Origin: RGIG5952 sp045603485
Lineage (GTDB): Bacteria; Verrucomicrobiota; Kiritimatiellia; RFP12; JAAYLN01
Direction of reading: 5' to 3'
Length of the DNA stretch: 64,000 nt
Assembly: GCA_045603485.1 (NCBI GenBank)
Contig: JAZUMF010000105.1
Span: 1 to 64,000, forward strand
In this document: piece by piece, positions 16,286 through 23,522 of the stretch
How positions within the stretch are numbered: position 1 is the first letter of the stretch
Layout of the letters: each line of letters starts with the position of its first letter
Position numbers and translations under genes: made by a program
Notes under the pieces: generated by a model
The model's database searches: none
What the model was told of the DNA's origin: nothing
What the model saw: only the letters and a program-made list of their open reading frames with translations

Positions 16286-17134
16286 TTAGATGATTCGAGT
16301 GAGCATTTGCTCCGCCAAATCGGAGAGTGCTGCCGTTGCTTGAGAGCCTTTAATGGTCGAAAGCGCCGCGACTGCTTCTGTTGTGAATTGCTTGGCTTTT
16401 TCACGGGCTTCTTCAACTGTCCAAAGGCGGAGGCATGAGGGCTCTTCGTTTTCTTCATCGGCGTCGAGGATGTCGTCGATTATCTGGAAGGCTACACCTA
16501 GCGCTTCGCCATAGTGACCTAAAGCTTCAATCTCATCGTCGGTTCCGCCGCCGGCGATTGCGCCGAGCAGCATTGAGGCTTTGAAGAGGTCCGCCGTTTT
16601 GTGGAGTTGAATATAGCTTAGCCGCTCTGCATCAAGCGGTGTATTGGCTATGTCTTCAACCTGTCCGCCAACTACACCTGCCGGGCCTGCCGCCTTAGCC
16701 AAAACTCTTACAAGGTTGTTTGTCCGTTCAGGAGAGAGTTTTGTCGGCTGCGATATGACATCAAATGCGTGAGCCTGTAATGCGTCACCAGCCAGTATCG
16801 CTAGCGCTTCACCGTATTTGATATGGACGGTCGGGCTGCCTCTGCGGAGGGCGCTGTCATCCATCGACGGGAGGTCGTCATGGATGAGGGTGTAGGAGTG
16901 CAGATATTCAATCGCCGCCGCAGCTTGGAGCGCCGCTTCGGGATCGCCGTCGTCGCTTGCCGCTGCCTCTGAGGCTGTCAGCACTAATAACGGGCGTATG
17001 CGCTTGCCACCTGTGGATACGGCATAACGCATTGCTTCTGCAAGTGCTTTGGGAACATTTTCGGACGGCAACAACCGCAAAACGACCTCTTGGGCTCGTT
17101 CGCGCTGCAGGCCAAGATAGTCTTTTGTCGCCAT
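16286..17134 (-). CDS. ispA: Short-chain polyprenyl diphosphate synthase
   Basis: This enzyme condenses isopentenyl diphosphate with allylic diphosphates to make farnesyl or geranylgeranyl diphosphate for quinones and undecaprenyl carriers. The 282-residue protein has the GGKRIRP motif, the first aspartate-rich motif HDDLPSMDD (about 85-93) with the DDxxxxD spacing of bacterial FPP/GGPP synthases, GDALQAHAF, and the second motif FQIIDDILD. The ATG at 17134 fits the family and lies 4 bp after the upstream stop; a longer frame begins at 17215 inside the previous gene. Product chain length is not certain. Confidence 0.88.
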   Translation of the reverse strand: MATKDYLGLQRERAQEVVLRLLPSENVPKALAEAMRYAVSTGGKRIRPLLVLTASEAAASDDGDPEAALQAAAAIEYLHSYTLIHDDLPSMDDSALRRGSPTVHIKYGEALAILAGDALQAHAFDVISQPTKLSPERTNNLVRVLAKAAGPAGVVGGQVEDIANTPLDAERLSYIQLHKTADLFKASMLLGAIAGGGTDDEIEALGHYGEALGVAFQIIDDILDADEENEEPSCLRLWTVEEAREKAKQFTTEAVAALSTIKGSQATAALSDLAEQMLTRII

Positions 17135-17138
17135 TTTT

Positions 17139-17984
17139 TTACTTGACCGTGTAGCGTGTTGCTTTGCCCAAGGCTTTCCAGAGAGACTCTTGGTCGGTCG
17201 CGGCGATAATCGCATTGCGGTTTTGGACCTTCATGAAGGACTCTGTAAGTCCGGCGATGAGGCGCAGATAAAACGCGCTTACCGCTGTTGGAATAGTAAA
17301 GAAGCAAATGATGTTAGCGGTATGGTCGTTGTCGAACTTGATGCCCTTTTTGCTGGTGCCGAGTGCGAGCGTTAAGCCGCCGCCTTCAACACCGCGCACA
17401 TGGGGGAACGCCAAGCCGTTTTCCATACCTGTCGAGAGGATGTTCTCGCGCTCTATGGCTGCAGTGACAAGCTTTGCCGCATCATCGACGAAGCGTGCGT
17501 CCTGCATAATGGTCGCAAGCTCGATAATGGCGTCGTCGCGTTTTGTCGCCTTGAGCTCAGGAATCATAAGGGACTGGGCGGAGAAGCGGGCAATGCCGAT
17601 TTTGCGCGGCTCGGAGCGCGTCTGATTTTCACCGACCCACCGTGCAGAGTCGGAGGTTTCATAGAGGATTCGGGCGCAACTCGGGCAGGTTTGGATCTGA
17701 TTGGACTGCAGGTCGTGCGCCTGACGGACGGTTTGCACCAAACCGAGTGGAAGGCGCATACCGCAAATTGCACAGGAGCCGTTGTGCATCGGTGCCATAA
17801 CGATGTGGTCTTTCTTCAAAAGACGAAGGACGAAATCTTTTGTCGATTGTGGAAGACCTGAAGCTAAATCTTCGATATTTTTACGGAGACGCTCAAGGTG
17901 CGAGCCATCGCCTGTCGTTTTGTGTTCGTCAAGAATCAATACCAATTCCTGAAGCTGTAATAGATGATTTACTAAACTCTGCAT
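17139..17984 (-). CDS. Zinc-ribbon protein fused to a PTS EIIA (PtsN-type) domain
   Basis: The architecture is unusual. An N-terminal helical segment is followed by a four-Cys zinc ribbon (CAIC and CPSC, pattern as in DUF164-type proteins, with the typical LPLG and ARILYE surroundings) and then a C-terminal EIIA-fructose/Ntr domain. The phosphorylatable His is in GLAFPHVRG. No EIIB or EIIC is nearby, so a regulatory, PtsN-like role is likelier than sugar transport. The longer frame starts at 18032, but a promoter TTGACA-N17-TAAAAC at 17995-18023 lies inside that extension, so the ATG at 17984 (MQSLVNHLLQLQEL), almost at the predicted start of transcription, is preferred. It heads the operon with ispA. 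Confidence 0.75.
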   Translation of the reverse strand: MQSLVNHLLQLQELVLILDEHKTTGDGSHLERLRKNIEDLASGLPQSTKDFVLRLLKKDHIVMAPMHNGSCAICGMRLPLGLVQTVRQAHDLQSNQIQTCPSCARILYETSDSARWVGENQTRSEPRKIGIARFSAQSLMIPELKATKRDDAIIELATIMQDARFVDDAAKLVTAAIERENILSTGMENGLAFPHVRGVEGGGLTLALGTSKKGIKFDNDHTANIICFFTIPTAVSAFYLRLIAGLTESFMKVQNRNAIIAATDQESLWKALGKATRYTVK

Positions 17985-17994
17985 AGTGCTTAAT

Positions 17995-18023
17995 GTTTTA
18001 CATTTATTTTGAAATTTTGTCAA
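17995..18023 (-). promoter_or_regulatory. Promoter of the zinc-ribbon/EIIA operon
   Basis: On the minus strand TTGACA (18018-18023) and TAAAAC (17995-18000) are 17 bp apart, and the ATG at 17984 follows the -10 by 10 nt. The leader would be only a few bases long. Confidence 0.6.
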
Positions 18024-18055
18024 GATTTTCATTGAAAAAATTATCCCTTTTGTCT

Positions 18056-18084
18056 TTGTCCGTAAAAAATGGTATCTTTATAGA
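18056..18084 (+). promoter_or_regulatory. Promoter of the alpha/beta-hydrolase gene
   Basis: TTGTCC (18056-18061) and TATAGA (18079-18084) are 17 bp apart. GAAGGA follows at a normal distance from the ATG at 18116. It is divergent from the zinc-ribbon/EIIA promoter. Confidence 0.55.
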
Positions 18085-18115
18085 AAGTTTCGTTTATGAT
18101 TGAAGGATTTGAAAG

Positions 18116-20062
18116 ATGAAGAACTGGTATACAGCAAAAGCTTCTCATGGCACCATTGTCAACGATGATGTCATTCGCCGTACTCGCGCTATTTGTGCAG
18201 ACCGGCAAAAACGCCTTAGCACGATTAAGACGCGCGAGGATGCGGAGGCTTATATCAATGAAGTACGGGCAAAAATCAGAAAGGCATTTCCACTTCCGGC
18301 CGAAAAGACGCCTCTTAACCCTCAAATTACCAGAACGACTGACATGGGGGATTACACTATTGACTGTGTGATTTTTGAAAGTCGCCCGAGATTCCCAGTT
18401 TCGGCTGCATTGTATACACCCAAAATGCCGGGGCCTCATCCCGCAATTTTGTTTTTAATAGGTCACTCGCAAACAGGTAAGGCTGCCGACCAATATCAGC
18501 TTTCATGCCGCATGTATGCACAGATGGGATATACCGTTCTTGCCGTCGACCCAATCGCACAAGGAGAGCGTTATCAGTTTATCGGTGTGCCAGGAGCCGA
18601 ATCTCTTTCTGGTGCCTGCTGTTCAGAGCACAATACCCTAGGGAAGCAGCTATTGCTTTGTGGCGATTTTTTTGGCGCCTGGCGTTCATGGGATGCAATT
18701 CGCGGTGTTGATTTCTTGTTAAGCCGTCCTGATGTAGATGCAAGCCGTATTGCCGTGACAGGTACATCTGGCGGTGGTACTATGACTACATTCGCATTTA
18801 CCCTTGACGAGCGTTTGGCCATCGCCGCTCCAAGCTCTTATATCACGACTTGGCAGCGCAATATCGAAAATGAGCTTCCAGTCGATTCTGAACAGGCCAT
18901 TCCACGCCTCTTGGGGCAGGGGCTTGAGATGACCGATTTGCTTATTGCAGCGGCTCCCCGTCCCGTGAGAATTATGGCTCAAATAAACGACTTCTTTGAC
19001 GCGCGAGGCTCTGAAACCGCCTACAATGAGGTTAAGCGCATTTATGAGCTCTTGGGCGCAGGAGATGATGTAAGCTTGATTGTCGGCCCAGATCTCCACG
19101 GATATACCCATGCTCACCGCATGGCGGCATCGGAGTTTTTCAACTCACAATTCGGAGTCAATGCAACCCCCGTTGAGCCTACCGATAAACTTGGCGATGA
19201 ATTACGCTGTACTGAAACAGGGCAGCTTTCTGACAATCCGAAGTGGCGTCTGGTCCATGACTTTATTGTCGATGAAGCTGAAAGGCTTCGCAAGTCCCGT
19301 CGCGAGCTTTCGCTTGAAGAGCTGCGCTCATATTTTGCAAATGCCCTTGGGCTTCCTGCTGTTGATTCGGTTGCCATACCGCCTTACCGGATGCTTCGCC
19401 CAATGGATGCTCCCAACTATAAGGTCGGACGCTTCCGTTTGGAAAAGGATGACGGCGTTGATGTTATCTTGCGCTTAGTAGCCGATGATTATATGCTGCA
19501 TATCCCAATGTGTGAAAAGGCGCGCCTTTTAATTCCCCACATGGATTCGTTGCTTGAACATGAGGATATGCCGATAGGGGAAGGCCTTGATGTACTTTTG
19601 GATATCAGAGGCATTGGCGAACTTGAACCGTCTTCTGGTCCGCAAGTCGGGCGCGATTTCTTCCATCCATATCAGTATGATTATTATTATGATTCGGTTT
19701 ACCGCATGCTCGGAGAGTCATACCTTGGAGGACGCGTCCGTGATATTTTCTCTGCCGTAGCTCTCTTGCGCAGCAAGGGCTGCAAGGATTTGACGCTTCG
19801 CGGTCATGGACAAGGGGCAATTCCAACGGCGATTGCGGCTCTCTTCTTGGATTGCAAGGTTGAGCTTGCGGCGGCGCCGGTCTCGTGGGAAAATATGGCA
19901 TTGTCGCGTGCCAATGTATGGCCTCAGGCGGTTTTGATTGAGAATGTTCTTGCAACAACGGATTTGCCTGATTTATACAAAGCTTTAGGCGACCGCCTCA
20001 CGATTTTATCAAATTGGGATATGGTAAAGCCCGTTTTTGAAGAGGGCGTTGATGACCGATAG
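18116..20062 (+). CDS. Alpha/beta-hydrolase, acetyl xylan esterase-like
   Basis: This 648-residue protein has no signal peptide. It has a complete alpha/beta-hydrolase domain (about residues 80-350): oxyanion region ILFLIGHS, nucleophile elbow GTSGGG with Ser218, a likely acid Asp in NDFFDARGS, and a His in GPDLHGYTH. A second, weaker hydrolase-like half follows, with GHGQG (LTLRGHGQGAIPTAIAAL) where the nucleophile is replaced by Gln. The arrangement resembles acetyl xylan esterase/DUF1100-type proteins of polysaccharide-degrading bacteria, so deacetylation of oligosaccharides in the cytoplasm is plausible. It may be co-transcribed with the amidotransferase-like gene 35 bp downstream. Confidence 0.72.
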   Translation: MKNWYTAKASHGTIVNDDVIRRTRAICADRQKRLSTIKTREDAEAYINEVRAKIRKAFPLPAEKTPLNPQITRTTDMGDYTIDCVIFESRPRFPVSAALYTPKMPGPHPAILFLIGHSQTGKAADQYQLSCRMYAQMGYTVLAVDPIAQGERYQFIGVPGAESLSGACCSEHNTLGKQLLLCGDFFGAWRSWDAIRGVDFLLSRPDVDASRIAVTGTSGGGTMTTFAFTLDERLAIAAPSSYITTWQRNIENELPVDSEQAIPRLLGQGLEMTDLLIAAAPRPVRIMAQINDFFDARGSETAYNEVKRIYELLGAGDDVSLIVGPDLHGYTHAHRMAASEFFNSQFGVNATPVEPTDKLGDELRCTETGQLSDNPKWRLVHDFIVDEAERLRKSRRELSLEELRSYFANALGLPAVDSVAIPPYRMLRPMDAPNYKVGRFRLEKDDGVDVILRLVADDYMLHIPMCEKARLLIPHMDSLLEHEDMPIGEGLDVLLDIRGIGELEPSSGPQVGRDFFHPYQYDYYYDSVYRMLGESYLGGRVRDIFSAVALLRSKGCKDLTLRGHGQGAIPTAIAALFLDCKVELAAAPVSWENMALSRANVWPQAVLIENVLATTDLPDLYKALGDRLTILSNWDMVKPVFEEGVDDR

Positions 20063-20097
20063 ACTTTCTTTTGCCTTATAAGATTGGGAATTGTTTT

Positions 20098-21135
20098 ATG
20101 TGCGTTCTTTGTGGATATATCAGCAAAGAGAAAAATGTTGCGCCAAAACTCCTTGACTATGGTGAAAGCATAGAAGGGCTTTGGAGCGGTTTTTATACTG
20201 GCGTAGGAGTACTGGGCGACGATGGAGTTATCCGTCATCGTAAAACCACCGGCTGCTCATCAGTTTGGCGTGAGCGGTTTTCGACTGAAGATTTGCCCGG
20301 CAAAACGGGCTTTTTTCATAGCCGTACAAATAGCGGCGGCGACACAAGATATGCCCATCCATTTGTATCATGCGATGGTACCACAATGCTTGTCGGGCAA
20401 GGGCATGCAGGATGCTTTGCCAAATATAATGACAAGATTGTTGATATAGCCAATAATCTTCTTGATGAAGGGGTTGTCTTTTCAAGTGCAGACCCTGACC
20501 TTGAACGCAAAAAGTATCAAGTTCTGAAAGATGGCTCACAGGTTCATGTGTCGGATATTGTTACCGAGTATGCAGCCTCGCTATATCGAAAATGCGGAGA
20601 TCCTTTGGAGGCTGTCCGTAAAACGGCAACCGATATTCTCGAAGAGGCGATTTCTCTCTTTATTTTCCGTGATAAGCCAGGACATATATATGTTTCAAAT
20701 ATGAATGCACGCCTGGCAATCCGCCGCATTCCTGATGGAATCTTTATGACAACCAGCCTGTTGCTCTTTGATAAAGTCTATGGCGAGTCGTTGGAGATGC
20801 CGTCAAATGCTGTTGCAGATATTTCATTGGATTCTGCAACCTTTAAGCCGCTAGTTGATAACCTAACTGTGGGAGCATTAGGGAATCCTAAACAGTTGTA
20901 TCAAGATGTCTATGACTTTATAAAGTCAAATGACGGAGTTTCTTTGCCGCAAATAATGGATTCCGTTGTTAAAAAGCATTGTGCCGCAGACGATGTAGAG
21001 CCACTTTTCTTGCAAGGACTACCGCATCAAATTGTTGAGCAAATGTATGCCGAAGGCATAATCAATTATGAAACAAAAAAGGTCCCTGGGCCATCGTGTT
21101 GTAGCTATCCTGGAGCCAGAACATTGTTCTATTAA
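20098..21135 (+). CDS. Class II glutamine amidotransferase-like (Ntn hydrolase) protein
   Basis: The ATG at 20098 puts Cys at position 2 (MCVLCGYIS), as needed for an N-terminal-nucleophile glutaminase; a TTG at 20071 would bury it. The protein has 345 residues. Other glutaminase-like features are HSRTNSGGDTRYAHPFV (compare HxRWATHG in GlmS), VGQGHAG (compare HNG), and a helical region thereafter. No SIS, PRTase or synthetase domain is present in the C-terminal part, so the acceptor is unknown and it may be a stand-alone amidohydrolase. A strong bidirectional hairpin terminator follows. Confidence 0.65.
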   Translation: MCVLCGYISKEKNVAPKLLDYGESIEGLWSGFYTGVGVLGDDGVIRHRKTTGCSSVWRERFSTEDLPGKTGFFHSRTNSGGDTRYAHPFVSCDGTTMLVGQGHAGCFAKYNDKIVDIANNLLDEGVVFSSADPDLERKKYQVLKDGSQVHVSDIVTEYAASLYRKCGDPLEAVRKTATDILEEAISLFIFRDKPGHIYVSNMNARLAIRRIPDGIFMTTSLLLFDKVYGESLEMPSNAVADISLDSATFKPLVDNLTVGALGNPKQLYQDVYDFIKSNDGVSLPQIMDSVVKKHCAADDVEPLFLQGLPHQIVEQMYAEGIINYETKKVPGPSCCSYPGARTLFY

Positions 21136-21140
21136 AAAAA

Positions 21141-21170
21141 AATGACCTTTCGCGAAAGCAAAAGGTCATT
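21141..21170. terminator. Bidirectional intrinsic terminator
   Basis: AATGACCTTT (21141-21150) pairs perfectly with AAAGGTCATT (21161-21170) around a 10-nt loop. It has a U-rich tail on the plus strand (CTTTTCTTT) and a run of nine T on the minus strand. It serves the amidotransferase-like gene and the convergent lipoprotein gene. Confidence 0.9.
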
Positions 21171-21193
21171 CTTTTCTTTATGAAAGAAGGCAA

Positions 21194-21370
21194 TTACTTG
21201 CCGACAATGATACCATCGCCGTATATAGCACTCTCGAGAGAGATACCCATAAAGGTGCCATAATAAACATTGTTAGCGTTAGGACCTTTAGTAGGGGTGC
21301 GGAATGACACGCATCCGGTAGAAACTACTGCAATAGCAATTGCAACGGCAGCGATTAGAATTTTGCTCAT
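21194..21370 (-). CDS. Small lipoprotein, 58 residues
   Basis: The sequence begins MSKILIAAVAIAIAVVSTGCVSF, a short lipoprotein signal peptide with lipobox S-T-G-C (Cys20). The mature part is only about 39 residues, with RTPTKGPNANN and GTFMGISLESAIYGDG. AAGGAG lies 7 nt before the ATG, a TTGACA/TAAACT promoter is upstream, a structured leader is between, and a clean terminator follows. All of this supports a real, independently transcribed gene. Lipid attachment would place it in the inner or outer membrane. I do not recognise the family; a TRL-like lipoprotein is a faint possibility. Confidence 0.85.
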   Translation of the reverse strand: MSKILIAAVAIAIAVVSTGCVSFRTPTKGPNANNVYYGTFMGISLESAIYGDGIIVGK

Positions 21371-21399
21371 CGTAATCTCCTTTTTATATATCAGGATAC

Positions 21400-21451
21400 G
21401 AAATCAGTTCCATTAAAGATTCGGAACACGCATTCCAATAGAAATCTTTAT
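21400..21451 (-). promoter_or_regulatory. Structured leader element, copy B
   Basis: On the minus strand an outer stem TAAAGATT (21450-21443) pairs with AATCTTTA (21421-21414). It encloses a 5' bulge and the apical hairpin GGAATGCGTGTTCC (21436-21423). A second small hairpin, GGAA (21411-21408) with TTTC (21403-21400), follows. The apical 14 nt are identical to copy A at 53-66, while the outer stem differs by paired changes (C-G to U-A at two positions). It lies within the predicted 5' leader of the lipoprotein mRNA, between the promoter and the Shine-Dalgarno. Confidence 0.6.
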
Positions 21452-21469
21452 AAAACCAAATTCGTCTAT

Positions 21470-21499
21470 AGTTTATATTTAGCATAAAGTTTTTGTCAA
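21470..21499 (-). promoter_or_regulatory. Promoter of the small lipoprotein gene
   Basis: On the minus strand TTGACA (21494-21499) and TAAACT (21470-21475) are 18 bp apart. The expected start near 21463 gives a leader of about 90 nt containing the structured element. Confidence 0.65.
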
Positions 21500-21555
21500 G
21501 TGATAATTTCGCATTGTATTGCTACGAATAGCTTTTTTTGCTAATATGCCTTCTC

Positions 21556-21632
21556 AAGTGACAGGCCTTGCATAAACAATATTGCCAAATACCCCACTTT
21601 TTGGTAATATATTTACTTAAGGGACAGGCATC
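21556..21632. repeat. REP-like unit upstream of the first RAYT copy
   Basis: The unit runs from TGACAGGCC to GGGACAGGCATCC and holds an imperfect palindrome TTGCCAAAT...TTTTTGGTAA. It is an inverted copy of 23351-23426 with only scattered differences. The CCTGTCCC border motif also occurs several times in the 3.2-4.1 kb repeat field. Confidence 0.75.
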
Positions 21633-21633
21633 C

Positions 21634-22357
21634 AAAACAACAAGGAAAACCAAGAGTCAAGAATATAGTCGAAAGCTACTACCATATAGTAAGCAGATGT
21701 ATCTTCAGTCAGTTTTTGCTGGGGGATACGGATAAAGACATGTTCGTCAAGATGATGCGTACAATAGCCTATTTCAGTGGAATAGATATACTCAACTATT
21801 GCGTGATGGACAACCACTTTCATCTCCTCGTTCATGTACCTGAGCCATCAAAGCCTACAGAAGCACTATTACTAAAACGCATATCCGCACTCTACGGTAG
21901 ACTCCACGCAGCTGACCTTAAGAGCCGCTGGTATGAACTAAAGAAGCAAAACCGACCAGATATTGTCGAAGAAGAGCAGGCGGCATTCATTCGCCGCATG
22001 GGAGATATAACACCATTTATGCAGTGCCTAAAGCAACGCTACTCAGCCTGGTACCGCGCAAGACACGACTACAAACAAGGCACAATGTGGGAAGGTCGTT
22101 TCCGCAGCACACTAGTAGAAGGCACCTCAGAAACCCTCTCCTCAATCTCAGCCTACATCGACCTAAATCCCGTCCGCGCAGGCATAGTAGACGACCCCAA
22201 AGACTACAAATGGGCAGGCTTTGCCAATGCGCTGAAAGGCGATAGCAAATCAATGGAAGGCATAGCAAAGATGTATGACAAAACAGCTAGTGACACATCC
22301 TTTGCAGATTTGGCGAAAGAATATCGTCTAAAGAAGTCGGAGGCCAAGCGGTCTTAG
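21634..22357 (+). pseudogene. RAYT (REP-associated tyrosine transposase), start codon lost and C terminus altered
   Basis: The translated sequence has the Y1/HUH transposase signatures: HFHLLVH metal-binding motif, the WEGRFRS segment, and the tyrosine in SAYIDLNPVRAG. It matches the second copy at 22388-23245 almost throughout. The ATG of copy 2 (CAACAATGAGAAAACC) is CAACAAGGAAAACC here, a 2-bp loss that removes the start; the next usable start is a TTG at 21716, inside the conserved N-terminal domain. The end also departs after YRL and reads KKSEAKRS, consistent with an internal deletion. It is probably inactive, or makes an N-truncated product. Confidence 0.8.
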
Positions 22358-22387
22358 GAAGACAACATTCACACACAACTCCTTGGC

Positions 22388-23245
22388 TCACAGAACGACA
22401 TGGCTACGATCCGACTTTGAGCCTATGATGGCGCCGTGTGTGAAGTGGCGTATTTTGCAGCGAAGTATTACCGATAACGGTAACTCGCCTTTTTCATCTA
22501 TTACTTCTTGTACCTTTTCTGGCTCTATTGCATCGGAGCCGCGTACATAGAGTTTTAGACGATATTCTTTTGCCAAATCTGCAAAGGATGTGTCTTTAGC
22601 TGTTTTGTCATACATCTTTGCTATGCCTTCCATTGATTTGCTATCGCCTTTCAGCGCATTGGCAAAGCCTGCCCATTTGTAGTCTTTGGGGTCATCTACT
22701 ATGCCTGCGCGTACGGGATTTAGGTCGATGTAGGCTGAGATTGAGGAGAGTGTTTCTGAGGTGCCTTCTACTAGGGTGCTACGGAAGCGCCCTTCCCACA
22801 TTGTACCTTGCTTGTAGTCGTGTCTTGCGCGGTACCAGGCTGAGTAGCGTTGCTTTAGGCACTGCATAAATGGTGTTATATCTCCCATGCGGCGAATGAA
22901 TGCGGCCTGTTCTTCTTCGACAATATCGGGGCGATTTTGCTTCTTTAGCTCATACCAGCGGCTTTTAAGGTCAGCTGCGTGGAGTCTTCCATAGAGTGCC
23001 GATATGCGTTTTAGTAATAGTGCCTCTGTGGGCTTTGATGGCTCTGGTACATGAACGAGGAGATGGAAGTGGTTATCCATTACGCAATAGTTGAGTATAT
23101 CTATTCCGCTGAAATATGCTATTGTACGCATCATCTTGACGAACATCTCTTTATCTGTATCCCCCAGCAAAAACTGACTGAAGATACATCTGCTTACTAT
23201 ATGGTAGTAGCTTTCGCCTGCGTTCTTGACTCTTGGTTTTCTCAT
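22388..23245 (-). CDS. RAYT (REP-associated tyrosine transposase), Y1/HUH family
   Basis: This 285-residue protein has an intact start (AAGGAG 6 nt before the ATG), HFHLLVH, the RHDYKQGTMWEGRF region and the Tyr in AYIDLNPVRAG. Such enzymes cut single-stranded palindromic REP elements and are usually domesticated single-copy genes. The C terminus has a helix-turn-helix-like part (PEKVQEVIDEKGELPLSVILRCKIRHFTHGAIIGSK) and then ends abruptly with DRSHVVL at the junction with the inverted first copy, so the last segment of the family is probably missing. It may be active or recently disabled. Confidence 0.8.
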   Translation of the reverse strand: MRKPRVKNAGESYYHIVSRCIFSQFLLGDTDKEMFVKMMRTIAYFSGIDILNYCVMDNHFHLLVHVPEPSKPTEALLLKRISALYGRLHAADLKSRWYELKKQNRPDIVEEEQAAFIRRMGDITPFMQCLKQRYSAWYRARHDYKQGTMWEGRFRSTLVEGTSETLSSISAYIDLNPVRAGIVDDPKDYKWAGFANALKGDSKSMEGIAKMYDKTAKDTSFADLAKEYRLKLYVRGSDAIEPEKVQEVIDEKGELPLSVILRCKIRHFTHGAIIGSKSDRSHVVL

Positions 23246-23274
23246 TGTTGTCTCCTTGTGGTGAATGTGGCAGA

Positions 23275-23490
23275 CTTTGGGTCTGTCCCTCGGTCAAATA
23301 TATTACCAAAAAAGAAGATGCTTGGCAATAATTTTGTATAGCACTTTCTCGGATGCCTGTCCCCTAGGCAGATATATTACCAAAAAGTGGGATATTTGGC
23401 AATATTGTTTATATAAGGCCTGTCCCTCAGTAAAGATGTTAGCAAAAAAGGCGGAGCGAATTGGCAACATTAATGTGGTTTTGATATAAT
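23275..23490. repeat. Three degenerate REP-like units downstream of RAYT
   Basis: Units begin at CTGTCCC near 23283, 23356 and 23420. Each has an imperfect palindrome of the form TTACCAAAAA...TTTGGCAA (third unit TTAGCAAAAA...ATTGGCAA). The second unit is the inverted partner of 21556-21632. The spacing of 65-75 bp suggests tandem growth. The third unit runs into the promoter of the GH39-like gene. Confidence 0.7.
23461..23490 (+). promoter_or_regulatory. Promoter of the GH39-like gene, inside a REP-like unit
   Basis: TTGGCA (23461-23466) and TATAAT (23485-23490) are 18 bp apart. TTGGCA is also the right arm of the REP-like palindrome. GAAAGGA precedes the ATG at 23523. Confidence 0.55.
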
Positions 23491-23522
23491 ACTCACCATC
23501 TTGACTTTTTGAAAGGACTGCT

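Noticed and set aside
22357..22388. Junction between the RAYT copies considered as a CRISPR-like or integron site
   Set aside because: It is only the breakpoint of two inverted copies; no attachment-site structure or integrase is present.
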